This document shows, in pieces, positions 1 to 8,790 of a stretch of DNA of 39,214 bases (its first letter is position 1; every line of letters starts with the position of its first letter). The DNA is taken from contig NZ_MSDV01000044.1 in the NCBI RefSeq assembly GCF_001931485.1, positions 1 through 39,214 on the forward strand, given 5' to 3'. The notes below the pieces were generated by a model, which saw only the letters and a list, made by a program, of their open reading frames with translations, was not told where the DNA came from and did not search any database. The DNA comes from Burkholderia sp. SRS-W-2-2016. Its GTDB lineage: Bacteria > Pseudomonadota > Gammaproteobacteria > Burkholderiales > Burkholderiaceae. The position numbers were made by a program, and so were the translations under genes.

Positions 1-786
1 TTCGACGAATCGCCCCATCTCCGCCTCTCGCGCTAACAGGTCGATTCAGTCTAGGCGATCGCGCGGGTTTTGACACACCCTCGGCCACAAGCGGTCACCC
101 ACGCTTGAGATCCGAACGTCGGCTAGCGGATTGTTACCGGCCGATAACGCAAAGTCGCATTGCGTCGGGGTGTGTCGGCAACCTGTCGGTTAGTCCGTGC
201 CTGGCGTGCTTGGGCCGCCGCAAGCGAACTGAGCACACCGCGAAACGTGCCACGTCCCCGTCAATCCGGTTCGCAGGCCGGCTTGCAATCAATGAATGCC
301 CGTGCGCGTTTTTCTCCTTAGTCAAAAAGCCCCGCTTGGAGAAATGAAGTCGAGATGCTCGCGGAGCTTTCAACGGTAGCGAGCAGACCGTCTCGCGCGC
401 AGACCGACCACCACACCGTGTCACGGCGATGGATGCCACTGAACGAGGAGGGCATGGCTTACCGCTGCCCGCGCTTCAATCGCGTACCCGCGATAGGCTT
501 CGCACGACTGACGCATGACGCCCCCGTTGAACGCAGGTGACGACGCCTGCGCCAAGCGTATCTTACGTGCCTGGCTGGCCCGTTTGGGTTCAGCCATGGT
601 GATCGTCCCTCGCGAATCCAGACATGTTGGAAGCGCGCGAGCCGTCAGTATCCCGATTGCGAACGGGCTACCGGAAATGCGCGGAGGTCATGCACACGTG
701 GGCCATCGACGTCTTCGGATAACCGATCTATCGTGCTGTCGTCGCGCAGTTAACACGGTTACCCGCAATTCGATGAAAACTGTTCA
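1..786. other. No supported gene
   Basis: Several overlapping reading frames are open on both strands here, but none has a recognisable domain, a convincing ribosome binding site or protein-like composition. I see no RNA gene and no insertion sequence end. The stretch lies downstream of the minus-strand receiver gene that ends at 787. Confidence 0.5.
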
Positions 787-1317
787 TCACGGCCAGCTCT
801 GAACGTGCACCGGTTGCCATCTTGAAGCGCAAGGAGTCTGGCACTGCAGGGCAACCCGGGCAAGGACGCCGGACTTCGGGCGTGGCGTCGAAGCAGCGCG
901 CGTACTGGACCGTATACCGGCTTCGGCTGTAATGGTCGCCGCAAGCCGTGCGAAACTCGCCGGTTTGCGCATGAAATGGGTCCAGTACCGGACGCCATCG
1001 ACCGAAGGCTCGGGTGCGGCCGACAGCATGACGATGGTCAGGTCGCGGTGCGCGGGGTGGGTGCGGACCTGCCGTGAAAACTGTGCGCCGTCAGTCCCGG
1101 GCATTTCAAGGTCGGTAACCACACACTGGATGGGTTCGCCGTTCAGGATAGCCATGGCTGCGGACGCATCGAAAGCGACGGCCACTTCGTGACCATCGCT
1201 TTCGAGTGCGCGTTGAAGTGCCGACAGATTCTCAGCATCATCGTCGACCAGTAACACTTTTGCCACGGCTTCGGTTCCCGACGGCTTGTTGCTCTTTACC
1301 GCTGCCAGCGGTGCCAT
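787..1317 (-). CDS. Response regulator receiver domain protein
   Basis: This is a single phospho-acceptor receiver (CheY-like) domain without a recognisable output domain. The acidic pocket is VDDD (Asp25-Asp27), the phospho-acceptor is Asp69 in VVTDLEMPGTDG, the switch Ser99 lies in MLSAAP and the conserved Lys118 in FMRKPA. About 45 residues after the domain are low-complexity, rich in Ser, Arg and Pro, and match nothing I know, so the natural end may have been lost or extended. It follows the small glycine-rich secreted protein gene by only 6 bases on the same strand, so they may be co-transcribed. The ATG at 1317 has no strong Shine-Dalgarno sequence. The partner kinase is unknown; the broken hybrid kinase at 5344 is one candidate by location only. 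Confidence 0.8.
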   Translation of the reverse strand: MAPLAAVKSNKPSGTEAVAKVLLVDDDAENLSALQRALESDGHEVAVAFDASAAMAILNGEPIQCVVTDLEMPGTDGAQFSRQVRTHPAHRDLTIVMLSAAPEPSVDGVRYWTHFMRKPASFARLAATITAEAGIRSSTRAASTPRPKSGVLARVALQCQTPCASRWQPVHVQSWP

Positions 1318-1323
1318 GGCCCG

Positions 1324-1608
1324 CTACTGCGCCGACGATGCAGCGGTGTCCGAGGCGCCCTTTGCCGGCGTTGACGAGCGCGACTGCGACTTCATCGTAT
1401 TGTTGCCCTTCGCGCCCGATGTGGTGCCCGTCGTCCCGCCGGCGTTTGGCGTGCTCATGCCGGTCCCGCCCTGGCCCGCGCCGCCTCCCGCACCACCGCC
1501 GTTTCCGCCCGCGCCACCGCCTGCACCCTGCGCGTACGCCGCGCCCGCGAGCGCCGCGCAGACCAGCGATGCGATGATCGCTCCATACACCTTCTTCCTG
1601 GTATCCAT
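1324..1608 (-). CDS. Small glycine-rich secreted protein
   Basis: A 94-residue protein of unknown function. It has a clear Sec signal peptide: basic MDTRKK, a hydrophobic stretch IIASLVCAALAGAA, then a likely AYA-Q cleavage site near residue 27. The mature part is almost all Gly, Ala, Ser and Thr, starting with a run of GAGGGAGG-type repeats, so it is probably an unstructured periplasmic or secreted protein. I chose the ATG at 1608 because a strong AAGGGAGGA ribosome binding site lies just upstream and because the signal peptide starts there; a longer in-frame start at 1662 lacks both. Lysines and arginines near the C terminus make that end basic. Proteins of this type are common in Burkholderia, but I know of no function. 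Confidence 0.75.
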   Translation of the reverse strand: MDTRKKVYGAIIASLVCAALAGAAYAQGAGGGAGGNGGGAGGGAGQGGTGMSTPNAGGTTGTTSGAKGNNTMKSQSRSSTPAKGASDTAASSAQ

Positions 1609-1683
1609 ACATCCTCCCTTATTCTGCTCATCCTGCAAATTTCGCCGGTTACCGCGTAACAACGGATCGACGCGCCTCGTGGC

Positions 1684-1908
1684 CTACGGTCGGTCCTGCG
1701 TTGCCGGTTTGTCCGGATCAGCGTCACCAGGCGAAGGCTCCGCCGGTGCTTCCTTCCCGGGTACATCGTCGTCCGGATCGGTGCCGGGGACGTCACTGCC
1801 GTCGTCGTTTTCGATTTCGGTCAGTGGCAGATCGTCGTCTTCCCTGCTCTGATCTCCCACGTCCGGCTGGTCATCAGGAGCGCGCTGCATATCACGTTGC
1901 GTTGCCAT
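1684..1908 (-). CDS. Small acidic hypothetical protein
   Basis: A 74-residue protein very rich in Asp, Glu and Pro (for example DDQPDVGDQSREDDDLPLTE), with almost no hydrophobic core, so it is likely disordered. I do not recognise a family. A GAGGTGA ribosome binding site lies 5 bases before the ATG at 1908, which supports translation. It lies upstream of the glycine-rich protein gene on the same strand and is divergent from manganese catalase, with a 178-base intergenic region that must hold both promoters. The neighbourhood of catalase, ferritin-like and Hsp20 genes suggests a stress setting, but that is inference. Confidence 0.65.
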   Translation of the reverse strand: MATQRDMQRAPDDQPDVGDQSREDDDLPLTEIENDDGSDVPGTDPDDDVPGKEAPAEPSPGDADPDKPATQDRP

Positions 1909-2086
1909 GGTTCACCTCACTCGGTTAAAGGCATCTCCGTCAGCGCAATCGCCGTGCCGCAGACGGCCGGCATCCTGCGTGTTCGATTGCGTTTGCCGGT
2001 CCGCGATGAAGCATGCGGGTCGATGATCAGGAGTCCGGTCAGGCACAGGCCATGCGCGATGTCATTGCCCAACCCAGGAGGCTCTC

Positions 2087-2995
2087 ATGTTCATGCACAA
2101 CAGACGACTGCAATACACGGTGCGCGTCAGCGCAACGAATCCCGGACTGGCGAATCTGATGCTCGAGCAATTCGGTGGACCGCAAGGCGAACTGGCCGCC
2201 GCCATGCGCTATTTCACCCAGGCGGTGGCCGAGGAGGATCCGGGTCGCAAGGACATGCTGTACGACATTGCGACCGAGGAACTCAGTCACCTGGAGATCA
2301 TCGGCTGCATCGTCGCGATGCTTAACCGCGGCGCGAAAGGAGAACTGACCGAGGCGGTGGACGGTCAGGCGGAGCTCTACCGCAAACTCAACGGCGCGGG
2401 CAACGACAGCCACGTGACGCAACTGCTGTACGGCGGCGGCCCGGCACTCACGAACTCGGGCGGCGTGCCGTGGAGCGCCGCGTACATCGACACGATCGGC
2501 GAGCCGACCGCCGACCTGCGCTCGAACATTGCGGCGGAGGCCCGGGCGAAAATCGTCTACGAACGGTTGATCAATGTGACGGACGATCCGGGTATTCGCG
2601 ATGCGCTGGGGTTTCTGATGACCCGGGAAGTCGCGCATCAGAAGTCCTTCGAAAAGGCGCTGTATGCGATCACGCCCAACTTCCCGCCTGGCAAGGCGCC
2701 GCCGATGCCGGAATTCGCGAGCACCTACTTCAAGACGTCGCACGGTGGCGACGTCGTGCAGGCGCCGTGGAATAGCGGGAGCGGCTTGTCCATGCAGCAA
2801 GGCGAACCGGGGGTGGACGGAGGCGATGGCAACGCATGGGTTAACCTTGACCCAGCGGAACAGTCGGCGCTCACGGAGATGTCAGGGCGGCTGCAGTCTG
2901 ACCCGTCGAGTGATCCGGAAACCGGCGCTGAACTGGGTAGCGATCCGTCGGGCGTTGGCGTCGGCGAAGCTGACGCACCTCAACCGAAACGCTAG
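2087..2995 (+). CDS. Manganese catalase
   Basis: Non-haem dimanganese catalase that disproportionates hydrogen peroxide to water and oxygen, probably in the cytoplasm. The four-helix ferritin-like fold is visible from its ligand pattern: Glu35 in GGPQGELAAAMRYF, Glu65 and His68 in the first ExxH (EELSHLE), Glu151 in AEARAKIVYERL, and Glu181 and His184 in the second ExxH (REVAHQKSF). The length of 302 residues is normal for the family. The last 60 or so residues are polar and acidic, as is common in these enzymes. An AGGAGG ribosome binding site lies before the ATG at 2087. It is followed at 53 bases by a ferritin-like YciE/YciF protein, a pairing often seen in stress-resistance clusters. Confidence 0.93.
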   Translation: MFMHNRRLQYTVRVSATNPGLANLMLEQFGGPQGELAAAMRYFTQAVAEEDPGRKDMLYDIATEELSHLEIIGCIVAMLNRGAKGELTEAVDGQAELYRKLNGAGNDSHVTQLLYGGGPALTNSGGVPWSAAYIDTIGEPTADLRSNIAAEARAKIVYERLINVTDDPGIRDALGFLMTREVAHQKSFEKALYAITPNFPPGKAPPMPEFASTYFKTSHGGDVVQAPWNSGSGLSMQQGEPGVDGGDGNAWVNLDPAEQSALTEMSGRLQSDPSSDPETGAELGSDPSGVGVGEADAPQPKR

Positions 2996-3048
2996 CGACC
3001 GCACCGCCAGCCACGACCTCATCCGCCCTGACCATCGATGGAGCCATC

Positions 3049-3543
3049 ATGACAGTCAAGTCAATCAACGACCTTTTTGTTCATTCGCTTTCCGATATCT
3101 ACAGCGCGGAAAAACAGATGACGAAGTCGCTACCCAAACTTTCCCGCGCCGCGACCCACGCCGATCTGAGCGCAGCATTTACCGCGCATCTGGACGAAAC
3201 CCTCGGCCAGATCGAGCGGATCGATCAGGTGGTGGAGAGCTGCGGAATCCGCCTCAAGCGCATCAAATGCGTAGCTATGGAAGGCCTGATCGAGGAGGGC
3301 CAGGAGCAGATCGATGAAATCGAAAAGGGCCCGGTTCTCGACGCCGCCCTGATTGCGGCGGCACAAAAGGTCGAACACTACGAAATTGCCGCCTACGGAT
3401 CGCTGATCGCACTGGCCAGACAGCTCGGGGAAACGCACGCTGTTACGCTGCTGCTACAGACGCTCAAGGAAGAAAAGGCCACCGACGAGAAGCTGTCGCT
3501 GCTGGCTGAAGAAAAAATTGCTGCGGAAGCCCTGGGTCGGTAG
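3049..3543 (+). CDS. YciE/YciF-type ferritin-like protein (DUF892)
   Basis: A 164-residue ferritin-like four-helix bundle protein of the DUF892 family. Its start, with DLFVHSLSDIYSAEKQM, is the family hallmark, followed by KSLPKLSRAATHADLSAAF and, later, VEHYEIAAYGSLIALARQLG. Glutamates and histidines are placed as in di-iron ferritin-like proteins (YSAEKQ, HLDETLGQIERI, KVEHYEIA, EEKATDEK). Members are induced by osmotic and oxidative stress in enterobacteria, but their reaction is unknown. GGAG upstream of the ATG at 3049 supports the start. It lies directly after manganese catalase on the same strand, so a joint role in peroxide or metal stress is likely. Confidence 0.92.
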   Translation: MTVKSINDLFVHSLSDIYSAEKQMTKSLPKLSRAATHADLSAAFTAHLDETLGQIERIDQVVESCGIRLKRIKCVAMEGLIEEGQEQIDEIEKGPVLDAALIAAAQKVEHYEIAAYGSLIALARQLGETHAVTLLLQTLKEEKATDEKLSLLAEEKIAAEALGR

Positions 3544-3637
3544 CGAGGTTCGAGAGGAATTGCCGCCGCACGGCGACAGCCATGCCGCGAAGCGGGCGTC
3601 TGCTCGCTTCGCCGGTGTCCAGCCCCCCGAGGCAACT

Positions 3638-3895
3638 CTACTGGAGTGGCGGTATCACTCCGAGCTTTTCAGCAAGCGCACGTTCGTACGCGCCAAAGTT
3701 CAGATCCACTTCCTCCTGCGTGACGACCTGCATGTCGACGCTGACCTGATCGAGCAGCAAGCCCATGACCGTGGCAATTGCGTTTTCCAGCTGCGGCGCG
3801 CACAGCCGGTCTTCGGCCAGCGTCGTTCCGACCGTAATGTCGTAAGCCCTCTCCTGCCGGAAAACAATGTCGACGATGCGCGCACGCGCACTCAT
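3638..3895 (-). CDS. Small hypothetical protein
   Basis: An 85-residue protein of unknown function. It begins MSARARIVDIVFRQERAYDI and ends near ALAEKLGVIPPLQ; the middle is rich in Ala, Val, Leu, Asp and Glu and would form an alpha/beta fold (LENAIATVMGLLLDQVSVDM). There is no signal peptide or membrane segment. I chose the ATG at 3895 because upstream residues in a longer frame (to 4120) look like translated intergenic DNA and overlap the start of the plus-strand hsp20 gene. It is divergent from that chaperone gene, with a 122-base gap. It resembles small Burkholderia proteins found near heat-shock genes, but I cannot name a family. Confidence 0.6.
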   Translation of the reverse strand: MSARARIVDIVFRQERAYDITVGTTLAEDRLCAPQLENAIATVMGLLLDQVSVDMQVVTQEEVDLNFGAYERALAEKLGVIPPLQ

Positions 3896-4017
3896 GTTGT
3901 TGTCTATCGCAAGGCGAACGCTGCGTGTTTCAACCCTTGATTGTCCGTGGCATGGGGACAACCGGACTGAAGCGCGTACGCCGGTTCGTCTCCCCGCCGT
4001 CAGAGGAGCACGCAACC

Positions 4018-4458
4018 ATGAGTAATCTCTACTTTCGAACCGACCTTCCTGGCGAACTTGACCGGCTGCAGCGGCAGATGTCGAGCCTGTTCGAGGGCTT
4101 TCCTTCCAGCCTTCGTTCAAGCCGGTTGGGCGCCTTTCCTCACATCAACGTCGGCACGACCGACAGCACGATCGAGATCGTGGCGTTCGCGCCCGGCATC
4201 GATCCTGCGAAACTCGATATCTCTATCGACAAGGGCCTTCTGTCGATTGCCGGCGAGCGATCCGCACAGCAGCAACCCTTGCCCGAAGGCTCCCGTCAGT
4301 ACGCGCAGGAGCGCTTTAGCGGCGGCTTCCGGCGGGTCATCGAGTTGCCGCAGCAGGCCGATCCTGACAACGTACAGGCACGCTACGTTGATGGCTGCCT
4401 GCTGAGTACCGTGGGCAAGCGCGAGTCGTCGAAGCCCCGCGCCATTACCGTTGAATGA
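4018..4458 (+). CDS. Hsp20/alpha-crystallin small heat shock protein (first of two)
   Basis: An ATP-independent holdase chaperone of 146 residues that binds unfolding proteins in the cytoplasm. The alpha-crystallin domain runs from about residue 43 to 137 (INVGTTDSTIEIVAFAPGID, then LDISIDKGLLSIAGER, and FSGGFRRVIELPQQADPDNV). The C-terminal tail ends RAITVE, close to the I-x-I/V anchoring motif that binds neighbouring subunits. I start at 4018 because of the GAGGAG ribosome binding site upstream and because the family begins there; a longer open frame to 3925 is upstream DNA. The second hsp20 gene starts 12 bases after its stop, so the pair is an operon and probably forms mixed or paired oligomers, as in other proteobacteria. 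Confidence 0.93.
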   Translation: MSNLYFRTDLPGELDRLQRQMSSLFEGFPSSLRSSRLGAFPHINVGTTDSTIEIVAFAPGIDPAKLDISIDKGLLSIAGERSAQQQPLPEGSRQYAQERFSGGFRRVIELPQQADPDNVQARYVDGCLLSTVGKRESSKPRAITVE

Positions 4459-4470
4459 AGAGGTGACATC

Positions 4471-4878
4471 ATGAGCGACAACACCCAGATTACCCGGCAC
4501 GACCCGAACGCTATGACGCGCGCGGAATCGGAGGAAGCACGACGCCGCGTCACCTTGACGCCGGGTGTCGATATTGTCGAGGACGCACATTCTGTGACGG
4601 TGTGGGCCGACCTGCCGGGCGTGCAAAAGGACAAGCTCGACATCAGGGTGCACGACGGCAGCCTGACGATCGATGCGGAATCCGTCGTACCGGTAACGCC
4701 GAATCTGCGGCTCTCGCACGCGGAAATACGGGCGCCGTATTTCGCACGCCGGTTCACGGTCAGCGAAGACTTCGACACGTCGAGAATCGAAGCGGTTCTG
4801 AAGGACGGCGTGCTTAAGCTGACCATCCCGCGCCGCGACGAGGCGAAGCCAAGGCGCATCGAGGTGCGCCTCGGATAA
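4471..4878 (+). CDS. Hsp20/alpha-crystallin small heat shock protein (second of two)
   Basis: A 135-residue small heat shock protein, different from its upstream neighbour. The alpha-crystallin domain begins near residue 30 (VDIVEDAHSVTVWADLPGVQ), continues with KLDIRVHDGSLTIDAES, and includes the conserved FARRFTVSEDFDTSRIEAVL and KDGVLKLTIPRRDEAKP segments. The end, RRIEVRLG, holds an I-x-V anchoring motif. GAGGTGA lies 7 bases before the ATG at 4471. The sequence is closer to the classical class A type than the first gene, and the two are separated by only 12 bases. A perfect 12-bp hairpin 20 bases past the stop is the likely end of the operon. Confidence 0.94.
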   Translation: MSDNTQITRHDPNAMTRAESEEARRRVTLTPGVDIVEDAHSVTVWADLPGVQKDKLDIRVHDGSLTIDAESVVPVTPNLRLSHAEIRAPYFARRFTVSEDFDTSRIEAVLKDGVLKLTIPRRDEAKPRRIEVRLG

Positions 4879-4897
4879 GCGCGGGCCAAGCGGGGCA

Positions 4898-4931
4898 TTC
4901 CGGCTGCCGGGCTACGGCGCGGCAGCCGGAA
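4898..4931 (+). terminator. Hairpin after the hsp20 pair
   Basis: A perfect 12-bp inverted repeat: TTCCGGCTGCCG at 4898-4909 and its complement at 4920-4931, with a 10-base loop. No T-run follows, so it is either a Rho-aided terminator or an mRNA end-protecting hairpin. A second short inverted repeat (GTCACG at 4933-4938 and CGTGAC at 4945-4950) follows directly. Confidence 0.6.
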
Positions 4932-4950
4932 CGTCACGTGATGACGTGAC

Positions 4951-5343
4951 AATCTTCGTCCTCAAACCCACTGGCAATAACATTGGTTTGTGTCCGGTAC
5001 GGATGCGGAAGAGCGGACGGAGGAAGACAGTTCGTGAAGGGCGGGCTCGCAACCACCCTTGGTGTCCCTGATGTGCGGTATCGTAAGAAGGAGTCTAAAA
5101 AGATCCGTGTCAACTGACACCGTTTTTGCTCTCACTGCTCGTAACTCCAGATCGGTGGCGAGCAATAGTTACGCGTTTGTCCGATATGCGATTCAAAGTA
5201 TGGCCCTAGCTTGTAAGTGGCGGGCTCGCGCCACCGCTCACCTGCGGTCGCGTGCATGCACCAGGCCATGCTAGGGCTGGCCCGAAACAGGCTGAAAAAC
5301 GCTGCGTCAGTCATTTCCCGGCAGTCATTTAACGAGAGGTCCG
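4951..5343. other. Intergenic region with nested inverted repeats
   Basis: No gene is supported. There is a nested structure: GCCCTAGC at 5203-5210 pairs with GCTAGGGC at 5270-5277, and inside it GTGGCG at 5217-5222 pairs with CGCCAC at 5229-5234. It lies about 70 bases upstream of the histidine kinase start and could be part of its leader. Confidence 0.5.
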
Positions 5344-7817
5344 ATGAACTGTGATGGGAACCACGATGGCGACCTGTCATGGATGCAGTCCCTGATCAGG
5401 CGCGTCTCCGAATACGCGATCTTCAGGTTGACCGCGCAGGGAGAAGAGGCTAGCTGGAACCCCGGCGCCAGACGCATCAAGGGCTACGAGGCTGACGAAA
5501 TCATCGGCCGGCATTTCTCCGTGTTCTATACGGAGGAGGACCGGCGCGACGGTGTTCCTGAAACGGGACTGGACGCCGCGCGGAAGTTCGGGCAATACGA
5601 CACGGAGGGCTGGCGCGTACGCGGGTCGGGTACGGCCGCGTCGAGGAAGCCGGTCGGTTACGTCGTTGGGCGGACCGAGGGACTTCGTCTCAACCGAAGG
5701 GGCAAGGACGGAACGAGGTTCTGGGCCAGCGTGCTGATCACGGCACTTTATGCGCCGGACGGCGCCTTCATCGGTTTTGGCAAAAACGTACGCGATACGA
5801 CTGACAAGCGCCTCGCCCATGAGGCTGTAGCGGATAGCGAGCGGCGATTCAGGCTGCTGGTCCAGGGTGTGACCGACTATTCGATCTTCATGCTGTCGCC
5901 CGAAGGGCTCGTGACCAACTGGAATCTCGGCGTCGCGCGTATCAAGGGATATGAAGCGGACGAAATCGTTGGAGCGCATTTCAGCCGGTTCTATACTGCG
6001 GAAGATGTGGCCGAAGGCCAGCCTGCACGCAGTCTCGCCACCGCCGCGAGCGAAGGGCGTTTCGAAACCGAGGGGTGGCGTGTCAGGAAAGACGGGAGCC
6101 GGTTCTGGGCCAATGTTGTTATTGACGCGATTCGCGACGAGGAGGGGCATCTCGTCGGCTTCGCGAAGATCACCCGCGATGTGACGGAGCGCAAGACCGC
6201 TCACGAAGAGCTCGAAAAGGCGCGTGTGGCGCTGCTGCAATCGCAGAAGATGGAGGCGCTCGGCAAACTGACCGGCGGTGTGGCACACGATTTCAATAAC
6301 GTGCTGCAAGTCTTGCGCGGGAATCTGGAACTGCTCGAAGGGCGGCACGGTCGCGACGTCTGGACAAGAGAGCGTCTCGGCAAGGCGATTGAAGCGGTCG
6401 AGCATGGGGCAAACCTTGCGTCGCAGCTATTGGCGTTCGGGCGCCGTCAGGCACTGCAGCCGGTTGTCGTGAATCTGGCCGTCATGCTGCGCAGCATGGA
6501 CGATCTCCTCAGACGGGCACTCGGCGAAGTCGTCAATGTGGAAACGGTTATTGCCGGCGGACTGTGGAACACGCTGGTCGATCCGAACCACCTTGAGAAT
6601 GTCGTCCTGAACCTTGCCATCAACGCCCGCGACGCCATTGCCGGAAGGCGGCAAACTGACGCTCGAGCTGTCGAACGCCATGCTCGACGATCGCTATAGC
6701 GCGCTCCACGCGGATGTCCGCGAGGGCCAGTACGTGCTGCTGGCGATCACCGACACCGGAACCGGCATGCCCGCCGACGTGCTTGAGCACGCTTTCGAGC
6801 CGTTCTTTACGACCAAGCCGGAAGGGCAAGGCACGGGTCTGGGCCTGAGCATGGCGTATGGCTTCATCAAACAGAGCGGTGGCTATATCAGGATTTACAG
6901 CGAGCCGGGACACGGCACGATCGTGAAGATCTACCTGCCTCCGCTCGATGGTGGCCGTCGCCGATCTGGAACCCATGCAACCGGTGGCCCTCGCCGGCGG
7001 GTCGGAAACCGTTCTCGTGGTTGAGGACGACCGGCGCGTACAGGCAACGGTAGTCGAAACGCTCAGGCAACTGGGTTATACGGTGCTGAAAGCGGAAGAT
7101 GCGTCGAGCGCACTCGCGATCGTGCACAGCGGCGCGCATATCGACCTGCTTTTCACAGACGTCGTGATGCCCGGCACAATGCGCAGCACCGAGCTCGCGA
7201 AGCTCGCAACCCGTGTACTGCCGCATCTCAACGTTCTCTTTACGTCGGGCTACACACAGAATGCGATCGTCCATGGCGTCCGTCTGGACCCGGGTGTTCA
7301 TCTGCTGAGCAAGCCTTACAGCCGGGAGCAGTTGGCGTCGAAGATCCGCCGATTGCTTGGGCCGCCCCGTACGCAAGGCGTTAATGCCGCGTTTGCCGAA
7401 CAGTCAGCTGGATGGACGCCGTCGGGCGCTGCCCATGCCCCGGCGGGATTGTCGATCCTGATCGTCGACGATGACGGTACTGCGCGAGAGGCGGTCAGCG
7501 AATTGCTGATCAGCATGGGCTACGACGTGCAGCAGGCGGGCAGCGCGGAAGAGGCAATGTCGATGCTCGCAATGGAACAACCGGATGTGCTTCTGACGGA
7601 TATTGCGCTTCCCGGCCAGTCGGGCATCGAGTTCGCCAGGGCGACACTCGAACGCCATCCGGAAGTCAGAATCGTGTTCGCCTCCGGTGGCGAGATGCCC
7701 GATCCTCAAGAACTCGGGTTCGAATGTGCAGCACTTCGCAAGCCGTTCAGCGCGGAACAGTTGCATGCGCTGATTGCGGCGATGCATGGGCGCACGGAAC
7801 GGAAAAGAGACGAATGA
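5344..7817 (+). pseudogene. PAS-PAS hybrid histidine kinase with two receiver domains, two frameshifts
   Basis: A two-component sensor kinase that would autophosphorylate on a histidine and pass phosphate to its own receivers. PAS1 spans about residues 15-150 and PAS2 about 170-285; both share RIKGYEADEI and TEGWRVR and look like a tandem duplication. PAS1 carries an extra 25 or so residues (about 94-120) that PAS2 lacks. The dimerisation box has the phospho-acceptor His315 in GGVAHDFNNVL. The ATPase domain (N-box NLAINARDA, DTGTGM, FEPFFTTKPEGQGTGLGLS) is split: the frame changes by +1 at 6638-6639, where ATTGCCGG stands for expected ATGCCGG. It changes by +1 again near 6947, before two receivers (LVVEDD/LFTDVVMPG/LSKPY; LIVDDDG/LLTDIALPG/LRKPF). 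The frame stops after 451 residues, so the full kinase cannot be made. A second protein of the two receivers could start at the ATG at 6948. The start at 5344 has GAGAGG upstream. Real decay and sequencing error are both possible. Confidence 0.85.
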
Positions 7818-7836
7818 GCCGGACTGCCGGCTCATT
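7813..7836 (+). terminator. Hairpin overlapping the kinase stop codon
   Basis: A perfect 10-bp stem, AATGAGCCGG (7813-7822) and CCGGCTCATT (7827-7836), with an ACTG tetraloop. The TGA stop codon of the receiver part (7815-7817) lies inside the 5' arm. There is no T-run, but stem and loop are typical of a transcript end. Confidence 0.65.
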
Positions 7837-7932
7837 GCTAGGCGGTGTCTTGATGGCGCTGTCGATTTTGCGATGACGTCTGCTGTTGAGCGAACACCAG
7901 ACGTTCCTTGATCTCGTCGCAGAGACCACTTT

Positions 7933-8025
7933 GGGTCGGAAGTGCGCGCTGACGACCGGCCGCTTTCGGGCAGCGAAATACCAATGACCGCTTTGCGACG
8001 TTGAGTTCGAAGCGCGGATAGACTC
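7933..8025 (+). repeat. Diverged dispersed repeat, copy C
   Basis: Aligns by eye with the stretches at 19362-19457 and (inverted) 25145-25242, sharing GGGTCGG near the start, a ccggccgcttt-like middle, TGACCGCTTT and a GATGAGTyC-like block. I estimate about two thirds identity. It runs directly into the 110-bp repeat at 8030. Confidence 0.5.
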
Positions 8026-8029
8026 AACC

Positions 8030-8139
8030 CGACCCACTCCGGTCAGATGGCTTTCTCAGAACTGGTCAGTCAGCCAATTTCAGGTTTTGCGAACTGGAGC
8101 GCCAGAAAGCGGTCGTCGGCGAACTGACCCAATCGGCCA
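8030..8139 (+). repeat. 110-bp direct repeat, copy 1
   Basis: These 110 bases are identical to 22003-22112 (offset 13973). The copy starts CGACCCACTCCGGTCAG and ends CCCAATCGGCCA. Sequence related to the diverged repeat at 26888-27084 continues on past its right end, so this copy looks like the more complete one. Confidence 0.9.
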
Positions 8140-8790
8140 TGAGCGGCCGCTCGAGGTCGACGTCCAATTCGGATATCCCAGATCTGGTCCGCTCACGCTG
8201 AATGACCGGTCTTCGATGAGCAGACCGCAGGTGGCATTGCCTCGACGCGGCCATCAAGGGTCATTCGCCTTAGCTGTCGCGTGGACATTCCAATGTCGCG
8301 AACGCTTCTGGCAGCAGACGTTTGCGATCCGGGGCGAACATCGGTTAGTCATCGAACTTGATTTCGTACGGTCACCATCGGCCGCGGTCGCGAGCGGCAT
8401 GGCCACCGGACTACGATGCAAATCCGACGCCAGGGATCACCAGTGCTTCGTTTAACGCTCGATAAAAAGAGGCGGCCCACTACAGGGCCGGGTGGTACAC
8501 TGGTTGCGTCGGTTCCGAGCTTCTCTCATGTCCGTGGTCCCTCGGAGTTCGCGGTCCACGGGTGGCACTTGATTCCCGCCTACTGCCGGCCAGCTCTCTC
8601 CTCGTTCCAGAGGAAGCGATACTCCCTCTCCGGACGCCGATTCGGCTAGTTTAGCCGCCGCGATAGTTGCTCCATCTCGAGCTCTGCGGCGCGCTGCGTT
8701 GCCATTTCGTTCGCGGCAATCGCCCATTTGCCACACGCTGGGCGGTTCCCGGCTACTTCTCGTCATGGCTCACACCTCCGGGACTCCATC
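8140..8790. other. Intergenic region, repeat remainder
   Basis: No gene is supported. 8140-8255 continues the dispersed repeat that is also present, inverted and diverged, at 26888-27084. The rest, up to the small protein at 8791, shows no domain. TACACT near 8493 could be a -10 element, but I see no good -35. Confidence 0.45.

Noticed and set aside
6948..7817. Separate gene for a two-receiver protein starting at the ATG at 6948
   Set aside because: Possible as a product, but the sequence is clearly the 3' part of the frameshifted hybrid kinase, so it is described there rather than as its own gene.
8143..8185. Cluster of restriction sites (NotI, XhoI, SalI, EcoRV, BglII) like a cloning-vector polylinker
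   Set aside because: The stretch lies inside the dispersed repeat; the diverged copy at 26888-27084 continues through the same place with natural variation. It is more likely chance than vector DNA.
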